A DNA stretch of 16,304 bases, taken from Candidatus Aminicenantota bacterium. Its GTDB lineage: Bacteria; Acidobacteriota; UBA6911; RPQK01; JAJDTT01. The translations under genes and the position numbers were made by a program. The notes beneath the pieces are model-generated. The model saw only the letters and a list, made by a program, of their open reading frames with translations, did no database searches and was not told where the DNA came from. Each line of letters starts with the position of its first letter. The first letter of the stretch is position 1. The DNA lies in the NCBI GenBank assembly GCA_026706325.1, contig JAPOYZ010000653.1, positions 1 through 16,304 of the forward strand, read 5' to 3'. Below are positions 1 through 7,321 of the stretch, piece by piece.

Positions 1-1964
1 TTCGTCGAGGGCGGCGCCAGGTACGGACGTTCCACGAAAGTCTCGTCGGCAACCAGATCTTGAGCGTCCTTCCCGCCCATGCCGCTGTACAAGCCGGAGA
101 GCTTTTCGCGAATCCAGGCGTGGAAGTGGAGATAGTTGCCCCCGTGATAGAAAATTCGGGTTCTTCCGCCCTGCCGGTGCCAGCCGGTCGGCAAGTAGAC
201 GACGCCCCAGTCGAAGGCCCCCGGGGGGCCGTTGGCCAGCCATGCCTGTTCTCCACCAGGCTGCTCCCAGTGGATGCCGTTGCGGCTCACCCAGAGCTGC
301 AGATCCAAGTGCTGGGTGCGGACGTTGTAGCGGGGGAAGAACCCCACGTACGAGTCCCCCAGCCGCCGCACCCGGAAGCCGTAGTTGTGGAGATTGGGAT
401 CGGAAACCTCGGGAACCCAGATGTAACGGGCCTCCCAGTTGATGCCGTCCCGGGTGACGTGACGGGCCAGGGTCCGTGCCTTGGTGGAGTTGTCATACCG
501 GATCCGGCCGCGCCCCCGGTTGGGGGGACCCGGGGCGGTATAGGCCACGAACTCTCCGGTTGCCCCGTCGTAGCCCATGGCCGCCGTGGTGTCGCCGGAG
601 ACGGACATGGTTTCGGTGCCGCCCTGTCCCAGCCCGAACACGGGCGTGGGGCTGGTGACGTAGCTCTTCCCGTCCCGGTCCCAGACCACCAGGTAGTAGC
701 CTCGGCGCAGAGCCCAGCGATCGCTGGTCTGCTGGCCGGTGAAGAGCCACAGGCGGGCCCCGCGCAGGTCCGGGTTCCCCCGGCGCGCGTAGTCCCAGAC
801 CCCGGCGAAGACGGGGAAAAGATCCCCCGCTTTGGTCACATTCAACCCGGCCAGGATGTTGTTGGCCCGCGAGCCGTCGAATTCCACCCGGCCCAAGTCC
901 GGCTTCGTCCAGGTGACAAGGTCCTGGGAGACGGCCAGCATGTGATAGCGGGTCCGATCGTAGTTGACGTGGCGGTAGGTCAGTTCGTAGCGATTCTTCT
1001 CGCGATTGTAGCGGGCCGAATTGTCCAACAGGATGGAGTGGCCTTCGTAAGGTCGGTCGGGTGAGAGGATGGGTCCGTCCGTTACCTTTCGCGCCGGGTG
1101 AAACACTTTCCGGAGACCGCGCGACTCGGCCACCAGGTAGTCGTCCACCAGGAGTTGTGGTCCATCGCCGATCGTCGCAACATCGCGCACGCGCGGCGCC
1201 GGTCCATTTCGAAACAGTTGGACGGTTCTTACCACCCCGTCCGGCGACACCTTCCCGTCCCGAAGGAACCGGACACGGGCCCGGTAGACGCCCGGCAGCA
1301 GATCTGCCAGGGAGAAGGTCACGCGGGTGTTGTTTTGGTTCAGCGACACCCGAACCGGCTCGGCGACCCGTTGACCGGTCGAAGGCTCGACCAAGTCCAC
1401 CACCGCCGGGAGTTCGTCGGCCAGGGCGCCTGGGAGCAGTTTCAGGTCCAGGCCCGCTTCGGCGTCGTCGATGTACAGGAGCCGATCCAAGTCGGCCCAG
1501 ATCCATTCCTGAGGCGGAAGGCGAAACAGGGTCTGGAAGAGGCTTTTCTCCGTAACCGGATCCCGGCCTGAGACCCTGAGCGTGTACTCCCCGGGATAGA
1601 ACTGCTTGGGCCGATGCACCCAGGGACCGTGTCCCAGCAGCGGACCGAGACCGAAGCTGACCCGGCGGGGACCGTCCGAGGCTTCAACGTACCGCTCCCG
1701 GCGAGTCGATCCTCCGTTGGGAAAGGTGAGATCGGCGCGAACCAGGAGCGCGGGAGACGGACCCAGTTGGAATTGCACCGCGTGGTCCAGATCCCCCTCG
1801 AACGCCAGGGTGAAGCCGGAGACCAACTCGGACGGCGGAGCCGCGCCCTCCAGGTAGGAATCGAGCGGGACGCCGGCTTCGGCAGTCGGCAGGCCGAACG
1901 CCGCAATCATCAAGCAGAGTGTCAAACCCAGATTCAAAACTCCAAAGCTCGAAGAAGTTCCCAT
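1..1964 (-). CDS. Secreted glycosidase-like five-bladed beta-propeller protein (3' end outside window)
   Basis: The reverse strand reads open from an ATG at 1964-1962 to the window edge, giving at least 654 codons without a stop. Residues 1-30 form a signal peptide with a hydrophobic core and an A-E-A cleavage region, so the product is exported. Residues ~31-250 look like beta-sandwich material. From ~262 comes the segment GDGPQLLVDDYLVAE, followed by repeats such as LAVSQDLVTW (343-352) and LWVSRNGIHWEQP. This pattern is typical of large secreted proteins of Planctomycetota and Acidobacteriota that are annotated as GH43/GH32-like. A role in polysaccharide binding or hydrolysis is inferred; I did not identify catalytic acids. 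No strong ribosome binding site precedes the ATG. It is divergent from the sialidase remnant. The C-terminus is missing only because the window ends. Confidence 0.8.
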   Translation of the reverse strand, partial: MGTSSSFGVLNLGLTLCLMIAAFGLPTAEAGVPLDSYLEGAAPPSELVSGFTLAFEGDLDHAVQFQLGPSPALLVRADLTFPNGGSTRRERYVEASDGPRRVSFGLGPLLGHGPWVHRPKQFYPGEYTLRVSGRDPVTEKSLFQTLFRLPPQEWIWADLDRLLYIDDAEAGLDLKLLPGALADELPAVVDLVEPSTGQRVAEPVRVSLNQNNTRVTFSLADLLPGVYRARVRFLRDGKVSPDGVVRTVQLFRNGPAPRVRDVATIGDGPQLLVDDYLVAESRGLRKVFHPARKVTDGPILSPDRPYEGHSILLDNSARYNREKNRYELTYRHVNYDRTRYHMLAVSQDLVTWTKPDLGRVEFDGSRANNILAGLNVTKAGDLFPVFAGVWDYARRGNPDLRGARLWLFTGQQTSDRWALRRGYYLVVWDRDGKSYVTSPTPVFGLGQGGTETMSVSGDTTAAMGYDGATGEFVAYTAPGPPNRGRGRIRYDNSTKARTLARHVTRDGINWEARYIWVPEVSDPNLHNYGFRVRRLGDSYVGFFPRYNVRTQHLDLQLWVSRNGIHWEQPGGEQAWLANGPPGAFDWGVVYLPTGWHRQGGRTRIFYHGGNYLHFHAWIREKLSGLYSGMGGKDAQDLVADETFVERPYLAPPST

Positions 1965-2028
1965 TTTCAGACCCCGATCTTCAGTACCGATTTCCCGTAT
2001 CCGCCGGTCCCCGTCGTCACCGTAGCCG

Positions 2029-2445
2029 ATGAGACAGCTTCAATCCATGTCCGCATTGTCCCTGGAACAGGGTCCGAATTACAATTCGAACCAGACCATG
2101 CCGAGAGCGATCCTGCTGCTCATGCTCTCGTGGAACGATTGGGGCAACTACCCGGGCGGGCGGATTCTGCGCCGGGGCCGGCAGTACCTGCACGTCGCCA
2201 TCTCCAGCGACGACGGAAAGACTTGGAGCCCGTCCAGGCTGATCGCCGGACCCTCCACACCGGACCCCGAAAACGCCCAGATGCGATACCCGTTTTTGTG
2301 CCAGACCGGCGACGGGTCTGTTCTGCTCCGGTACCATCGCATCGAACGGACCCTCGGGATAGCCCGGCGTGATCTACTGCGCATCGATCCCGAGTGGATC
2401 GCGGAGTCGAGCACCAAGCCGGGTCCGGTTCCGCGCGGTCGGTGA
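2029..2445 (+). pseudogene. C-terminal remnant of a BNR/sialidase-like protein
   Basis: This 138-codon ORF encodes the last part of a sialidase-type propeller. It has a LSWNDWG segment, one clear Asp-box (SSDDGKTW, an S-x-D-x-G-x-T-W match), then RYPFLCQTGDGSVLLRYHRI and a short RIDPEWI tail. Related secreted BNR proteins are normally 350-450 aa with several Asp-boxes and an N-terminal signal peptide. Here an in-frame TAG at 2023-2025 blocks any upstream extension, and the upstream bases run into the divergent gene that starts at 1964. The first ~23 residues do not look like a signal peptide or propeller. I therefore read it as a 5'-truncated gene. An intact very small propeller-fragment protein is possible but unlikely. 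Confidence 0.6.
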
Positions 2446-2509
2446 AGACCCGCAAAGGGAGCAGACGGAACTCACGGCAGACGGCGTCACTGCAAGGGCG
2501 AGTTGAACC

Positions 2510-2611
2510 ATGGAAAAGACGGCAGACGCGGCAGTGATCGGCGGCGGCATCATGGGAGCCGGCACCGCCCGCTTCTTGGCCGGGAAGAGCGCCGGCAAGG
2601 TGGTCTTGCTG
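2510..2611 (+). other. FAD-dependent oxidoreductase N-terminal fragment fused in frame to the sulfatase
   Basis: Codons 1-34 read MEKTADAAVIGGGIMG, then AGTARFLAGKSAGKVVLL. This is the classic first beta-alpha-beta unit of DAO/sarcosine-oxidase-type flavoproteins: a beta strand, GxGxxG-type turn (GGGIMG), helix, and second strand KVVLL that would normally be followed by an acidic residue binding the FAD ribose. Here the second strand runs directly into MIGLIAAQGC, the tail of a lipoprotein signal peptide, and then the sulfatase domain. Sulfatases have no such nucleotide-binding unit. The reading frame is kept across the junction, so the fragment could serve as the n-region of the signal peptide or be untranslated if an internal start is used. 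A recombination junction or an assembly join are both possible. Confidence 0.6.
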
Positions 2612-4204
2612 ATGATCGGCCTGATTGCGGCTCAGGGCTGCACCGCGGAGACGCCCGCCAAGCCGCCCAACATCGTCTTCATCCTGGCCGACGACATGGG
2701 GTATTCGGACCTGGGATGCTACGGCGGCGAAATCGAGACGCCGAATCTGGACGCCCTGGCTGAAGGGGGATTGCGTTTCACCCAGTTCTACAACACGACC
2801 CGGTGCTGGCCGACCCGGGCGGCTCTGCTGACCGGATACTATGCCCAGCAGGTCCGGCGCGACGTGCTGCCCGGTCACTGCGGAGGAGGCGTCACCGTTC
2901 GTCCGGAGTGGGCCCCGTTGCTGCCCGACCTGCTGGAACCGGCGGGCTATCGCAGCTATCACAGCGGCAAGTGGCATATCGACGGCAAGGTGCTGGACGC
3001 CGGCTTTGATCGTTCGCTGGACATGAGGAATGACGGCAATTTCTTCACCGCCGCCGGGAACGCCGTCAACGATCAACCGATCGAGCCGGCCGCGGACGAG
3101 TCGGGATACTACGCCACCACCGCCACCGTCGACCACGCCCTCGACTGTCTCCGGGAGCACGCGGACGCCTACCCGGATCGGCCCTTCTTTCACTACATCG
3201 CGTTCATCGCGCCTCACTTTCCCCTCCATGCCCTGCCCCAGGACATCGCGCGGTACCGGGACCGGTACCTGGACGGCTGGCACGTCATGCGGCAGCGGCG
3301 CTTCGCCCGGCAAAGAGAGATGGGACTGGTCGACACGACCCTGTCGGACCTGGAGCGGGAGGTTGGACCCCCGTATCACTTTCCCGAAGCCCTCCGGAAG
3401 CTGGGGCCGGGTGAGATCAACCGCCCGCTGCCGTGGAGTGAGCTCACGGAGGAACAACAGCGTTTCCAGGCGACGAAAATGGCGATCCACGCGGCGATGG
3501 TCGATCGAATGGATCGTGAGATCGGCCGCGTGATCGGGCAACTCAAGGCCATGGGCGCTTTCCGGAACACCTTCATCTTCTTCGCCTCGGACAACGGCGC
3601 CAGCGCCGAGATCATGGTGCGTCACGGAGGTCACGACCCGGAGGCCTCTCCCGGAAGCGCGGCCACGTACCTCTGTCTCGGCCCCGGTTTCTCCAGCGCC
3701 TCCAACACTCCGTTCCGGCGCCACAAGACCTGGGTCCACGAAGGCGGCATCAGCACTCCGCTGGTCGTGCACTGGCCCGAGGGGATTCAGACCCGGGGCG
3801 AACTCCGCCACACTCCGGGTCACGTGATCGACATCGTCCCCACCATCCTGGACGCCATCGGCATCCGGAAACCGGCGAGCTTGGGCGGCCGGGCCGTCCC
3901 CGACGCTCCCGGCCGAAGCCTGCTGGGTGTGTTCGCCGAAGACAGGGCGATCGATCGCGAATTCCTCTGGTGGCTGCACGAAGGGAATCGAGCGGTCCGC
4001 GCCGGCGACTGGAAGCTGGTCGCGTCGAAGGGAGATCCGTGGGAGCTGTACGACCTGTCGACGGACCGGGCCGAGGCTCGAAATCTGGCCCAGGACGATC
4101 CCGGGAAAGTCAAGGAACTGGAAGCGATCTGGCAGCGCGAACTCGAGTCGATGAAGAGGCTGGCGGCCCACGCCGCGCCGGATGACCCCGACCCTGCCGA
4201 GTGA
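2510..4204 (+). CDS. Sulfatase (arylsulfatase family, Cys-type), lipoprotein-like, with chimeric N-terminus
   Basis: This 564-aa ORF hydrolyses sulfate esters by family inference, probably on sulfated glycans outside the cytoplasm. Visible family features are the metal-binding DD at 61-62 in PPNIVFILADDMGYSDLG, and the formylglycine motif C-W-P-T-R at 99-103, whose Cys99 must be oxidised by a maturase. Further features are HSGKWH at 151-156, APH at 235-236, the metal-binding DNG at 361-363, and the usual C-terminal WELYDLSTDRAEARNLA. A hydrophobic segment VVLLMIGLIAAQGC (31-44) ends in a Cys that may be a lipobox, though Ala at -3 and Gln at -2 are off consensus. Residues 1-34 look like a different protein (see separate entry). 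Alternative starts are ATG 2552, TTG 2576 or ATG 2612; the last has AAGGTGG 8 bases upstream but leaves too short a signal peptide. ATG 2510 has a weak AAGGGCGAG upstream. Family assignment is certain; the exact start is not. Confidence 0.93.
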   Translation: MEKTADAAVIGGGIMGAGTARFLAGKSAGKVVLLMIGLIAAQGCTAETPAKPPNIVFILADDMGYSDLGCYGGEIETPNLDALAEGGLRFTQFYNTTRCWPTRAALLTGYYAQQVRRDVLPGHCGGGVTVRPEWAPLLPDLLEPAGYRSYHSGKWHIDGKVLDAGFDRSLDMRNDGNFFTAAGNAVNDQPIEPAADESGYYATTATVDHALDCLREHADAYPDRPFFHYIAFIAPHFPLHALPQDIARYRDRYLDGWHVMRQRRFARQREMGLVDTTLSDLEREVGPPYHFPEALRKLGPGEINRPLPWSELTEEQQRFQATKMAIHAAMVDRMDREIGRVIGQLKAMGAFRNTFIFFASDNGASAEIMVRHGGHDPEASPGSAATYLCLGPGFSSASNTPFRRHKTWVHEGGISTPLVVHWPEGIQTRGELRHTPGHVIDIVPTILDAIGIRKPASLGGRAVPDAPGRSLLGVFAEDRAIDREFLWWLHEGNRAVRAGDWKLVASKGDPWELYDLSTDRAEARNLAQDDPGKVKELEAIWQRELESMKRLAAHAAPDDPDPAE

Positions 4205-4253
4205 CACGTGGCGCCGGCCACGGAATTCGGCTGGACGACGGCTTCCCTAGATC

Positions 4254-4285
4254 GACATATTCGTCTATTTGTTGCAACGAATGTC
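4254..4285. other. Imperfect inverted repeat between convergent genes
   Basis: GACAT(AT)TCGT and ACGAATGTC can pair as a 9-bp stem with a 2-base bulge around a 12-base loop (4265-4276). It lies 50 bp after the sulfatase stop and ~100 bp after the helicase stop, in the 183-bp space between the two convergent genes. It could act as a terminator, but there is no T-run on either side. The rest of this spacer shows nothing recognisable apart from a short ORF with an AGGAGG too close to its ATG. Confidence 0.25.
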
Positions 4286-4387
4286 CTCAGGAACAGGAGG
4301 CCATGCCCAAGACTTCATGGCCCGGGACAGCAGGCCGCGGCGGCGCGGGTAGGAAAACCCCCTATCGTTTCAACAACTCGACGTACA

Positions 4388-7237
4388 TCAGAAGAGACCT
4401 TCCTGCCGTGGTGCCCTGGGGCGTCGGCGCAAAGGAGCCCGCGCCGCTTGCAACGTCTTGTTGAGCCTCTTCTTTTCGGCGTCCTTCAGTCGAGCTTCCA
4501 GACGCACCGGTCGCCGTGCGACCAGCTTCTCCATCTGTACGATCCACTGCAGATCGGCCTTCTCTTCCCCGTCGGCCAAGCGAACAGCCCGATTGAGTTT
4601 TCCGGATTCCCGCCAGTTGCGCAGCGCGTCTCCAGGGAGCCCCGCCTGCTCGAATTCTTCCGCGGCTTCGAGTTTCCGACCCAGATTCTCCAAGATTGTT
4701 CCAACCATCTGCGGGTCGCGAGAGTCCAGCCGTGACAGCACGCGATCCGCTTCCCTCCACTTGCCCGCCGCCGCCAAGGCGCCGATCGCCTTGTTGCGCA
4801 GACCTTCCGCCTCGGCAGCCGTGTCGCCCGTAAAGCCGATCAGATCGAGCCAGGCTTCGACGTCGCCCGAAAAGCGAGCGGCCCACGCCGGCTCGGCGGC
4901 ACAGCGGCGCAACGCTCTCAAGAGGGACTGGAGCAGGAGCGGCAGAGCCGATTGCAGCCACCTGCGATCATCCGATTTCAAGGCGAGCGTCGCCCGGATC
5001 AGGGCGAACGGCGCCTTTGCCCTTCCTCGCGTCCAATGATTGAAGCTGGCGAATGCCCTTCTCTGGGCGTGGTTGCCCCACACCAAGGCCACTTTCCTGG
5101 CCGTGTCGACGATTTCGTTCCGTTCCCGGCGCCCCACTCCGGCATCGGCCATCCTTCGCGCGGCCACCAGGAGCACGCTCGTCAGGACTTCCCGTCGAAT
5201 GGCCTCATCCGATTCGAAGGCCCTCTCTTCCGGCTCGCCCAGCAGCCGAAGGGCTTGGCAGGCCCGCTGCCAGGCCCGTGCGGGAACCGTGTCCACCAGC
5301 GCCAGTGCGTCACGACTCCTGACCAGAATCCGCTCGTCAAGAGGTCGATCGACGTCCCGGAAGAACTCCGTCAGATCCTCCGGCGTGAATTCTTCGGGAC
5401 TCTTCAGCAGCTCCCGGCTGATCCGCGCCTCTCTCTCGTCCGGCTGAACTTCGACGAACACCAGGTTCTCCGTCGCACGGCTCACGGCCACCCGCAGGCC
5501 GTCGATGGCGGTGCGTCTTGCCTGGATCTGCAGCGGACCGGTGTCTTCCGTGTCCTGGTGGATCCGTTTGACCAGCTTCCCCACGTCCAGCACACAGACC
5601 GAACCGTACTCGAGCCCCTTCACCGACTCGGGTGTGTGGACCACGTGGCGATGGCCGCGAGGCACCCATTCGGGAATCGTTTCTCTCGGGCTGACCACCA
5701 CCACATCGGCAACGTCGTCCAGCTCACCCACCAGGGAGCCCGCGGTCTCCCTGTCCGGCACCGAAACGTGGATGAGCCGGGCCATGACCTCTTCCTCCAC
5801 GGGTCTGCTCTTCTGGTTCTTGGGACGCCAGTCCTTGTCGATCAGCCGGTAGAGCTTCGATGCCCGTTCGATGACGTCCGAGATCAGACTCGGACTCCGG
5901 ACGTTGTGATCGAGAGGAACCTCCCGGGGTTGCGTGAGCGTGCCGTTCAGCAGGGAGTTGAGTCGATTCGGGTCGAATCCGGAGGGCCTCACGGTCTGAC
6001 CGTCGTCAAACGCCATCAGCAGCCAAGGGACATGACTCCGATTCGACGCCAGAGCACGGCAATACTCCACGACGACCGCCGACTCGAGCAGCGAAAGGTC
6101 TTGAACCTCGTCCACCACGACACGGTCGTACGTCTTCAAGCTCGCGGGAAGGCGCCCGGTCCGCAACCGCTCCAAAGCGGTTCGGGCGTCGGCCAGTTCA
6201 GGGAAAACCCGTTCGTACCACGACCGCCACTGAGATCGTCTGACGATCTCCAGCAGGGCTCCGGCGGCCTTGTGTCCGACCTGACTGTTCGCCACGTACT
6301 GCTCGTCGGACAGGCGCCTTCCGTTGCCGGCGCATTCCATGAACCCGGGCACCGCACGTCCGAACAGAACCGCTCGCAGTTCGGCATGGAGCGCGTCCAG
6401 TTTGCCGTGCCACGGTCCAAGGTGCTCCCTCAGTTTCCACCAGGGGAAAGCTCCCCGGAATGCCTCCCGGCTCTCGGCCAGGGTGATCCTCGAAACGTCC
6501 CTTTCGCACAGACTGCCTATGAAGACCCGGAACTCTCGGGCATCCACCTGTGAGTCGGGCGACGAGAACGCCGAGAAACGAGATCGGGTGTCATCGATCA
6601 GCGCACTCGACCAGGTGAGATAGAGCGTCTTGCCCCCGCGCGATTCGACCGCCTTCCACAAGGCCATGGTCTTGCCCGACCCGGGGTAGCCGTGGACCAC
6701 TCTCACGGGATCCTGAGTCCGCATGAACTCCCGCTGCGCTTCGGTCCAGGGGCTCTCGAACGTCCCGTTGGAATCTCCCGCCAGTTCACCCGCCGAGAGT
6801 TCGAAATACTCGCCGAGGTTGCCCGATCTCAAGACCCTGTGATCGTCATGGTGGCGTACGGTTCGCAAAAGAATCGCGCCTCTTGCCAAGCCGTCGACCC
6901 CTTTCGTCTGCGGGCTGCCCTGTGGTGTCCACCAGAGGTAATGGTGCATTCCGCCCTGACCGCCGAGCGGGGTCCGGCGCCATCCCCGGTTCGCCGGGTC
7001 GCTGCAGCCTTTGACGATGGTGGTTCTTCCCAACGCGGCGAGTTGTTGGACGGCGATAGCGAGCCGTTTGCTGATCGCCGGGCGGCCCTGGATGTCGGTG
7101 AGGACGCTTTCGTGCAGCCGAATGCGGTCACTCAGTCCCGCATTCCCTCGCCGCCGGCCAGCCGCAACGGCGTCCGGACGGAACGCGACCCGACTCCATT
7201 GCTGCAGGTGCTCAAGTTGCTGCGGGTTCCCAGTCAT
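4388..7237 (-). CDS. Large UvrD/Rep-like SF1 helicase, partner of OLD-family ATPase (Gabija GajB-like, extended)
   Basis: This 949-aa protein carries a complete superfamily 1A helicase core. Motifs are the Q-motif region TEAQREF (~165-171), Walker A GYPGSGKT (183-190), motif II DEVQD (376-380), motif III FDDGQ (410-414), motif IV LDHNVRS (442-448), motif V TPESVKGLEY (535-544) and motif VI VAVSRATE (583-590). All key residues are present, so it should be an active ATPase/translocase. It sits directly downstream of the OLD-TOPRIM gene, the same order as gajA-gajB, so a joint defence role is inferred. GajB is about 500 aa; here there is an extra ~160-residue N-terminal domain with LWW and RTVRHHDDH segments, and a ~350-residue helical C-terminus whose end resembles TPR repeats. 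An in-frame TGA 18 bases upstream fixes the start at or after 7237. No Shine-Dalgarno is visible; a hairpin occupies that position. Confidence 0.85.
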   Translation of the reverse strand: MTGNPQQLEHLQQWSRVAFRPDAVAAGRRRGNAGLSDRIRLHESVLTDIQGRPAISKRLAIAVQQLAALGRTTIVKGCSDPANRGWRRTPLGGQGGMHHYLWWTPQGSPQTKGVDGLARGAILLRTVRHHDDHRVLRSGNLGEYFELSAGELAGDSNGTFESPWTEAQREFMRTQDPVRVVHGYPGSGKTMALWKAVESRGGKTLYLTWSSALIDDTRSRFSAFSSPDSQVDAREFRVFIGSLCERDVSRITLAESREAFRGAFPWWKLREHLGPWHGKLDALHAELRAVLFGRAVPGFMECAGNGRRLSDEQYVANSQVGHKAAGALLEIVRRSQWRSWYERVFPELADARTALERLRTGRLPASLKTYDRVVVDEVQDLSLLESAVVVEYCRALASNRSHVPWLLMAFDDGQTVRPSGFDPNRLNSLLNGTLTQPREVPLDHNVRSPSLISDVIERASKLYRLIDKDWRPKNQKSRPVEEEVMARLIHVSVPDRETAGSLVGELDDVADVVVVSPRETIPEWVPRGHRHVVHTPESVKGLEYGSVCVLDVGKLVKRIHQDTEDTGPLQIQARRTAIDGLRVAVSRATENLVFVEVQPDEREARISRELLKSPEEFTPEDLTEFFRDVDRPLDERILVRSRDALALVDTVPARAWQRACQALRLLGEPEERAFESDEAIRREVLTSVLLVAARRMADAGVGRRERNEIVDTARKVALVWGNHAQRRAFASFNHWTRGRAKAPFALIRATLALKSDDRRWLQSALPLLLQSLLRALRRCAAEPAWAARFSGDVEAWLDLIGFTGDTAAEAEGLRNKAIGALAAAGKWREADRVLSRLDSRDPQMVGTILENLGRKLEAAEEFEQAGLPGDALRNWRESGKLNRAVRLADGEEKADLQWIVQMEKLVARRPVRLEARLKDAEKKRLNKTLQAARAPLRRRPRAPRQEGLF

Positions 7238-7243
7238 GGAAAT

Positions 7244-7260
7244 GTCGTTGTCTCAACGAC
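7244..7260 (-). promoter_or_regulatory. Perfect inverted repeat just upstream of the helicase start codon
   Basis: On the coding strand the sequence is GTCGTTG-AGA-CAACGAC, a perfect 7-bp stem with a 3-base loop that ends 6 bases before the ATG at 7237. In mRNA this hairpin would cover the usual ribosome-binding position, and no purine-rich Shine-Dalgarno is present. It lies in the 84-bp spacer between the OLD stop and the helicase start. It could limit helicase translation, be an operator half-site pair, or be a chance palindrome. Confidence 0.4.
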
Positions 7261-7321
7261 TCGGGTTCGACGGAGGAATTATGGTGAAGACCACTGACGT
7301 GATCTCCGAGTGGAACCCGCC

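Noticed and set aside
60..1064. 334-codon plus-strand ORF
   Set aside because: It is antisense to the secreted propeller gene, is rich in Gly/Pro/Val/Ala without domain features, and long antisense ORFs are expected at this GC content.
2120..4207. 695-codon minus-strand ORF opposite the sulfatase
   Set aside because: Antisense shadow; the sulfatase frame has all catalytic motifs while this one has none.
4303..4464. Short plus-strand ORF after an AGGAGG in the sulfatase-helicase spacer
   Set aside because: AGGAGG is only 2 bases from the ATG, the product resembles nothing, and it overlaps the helicase 3' end on the other strand.
4952..6553. 533-codon plus-strand ORF inside the helicase
   Set aside because: Antisense to a helicase with every SF1 motif; composition is typical of a shadow frame.
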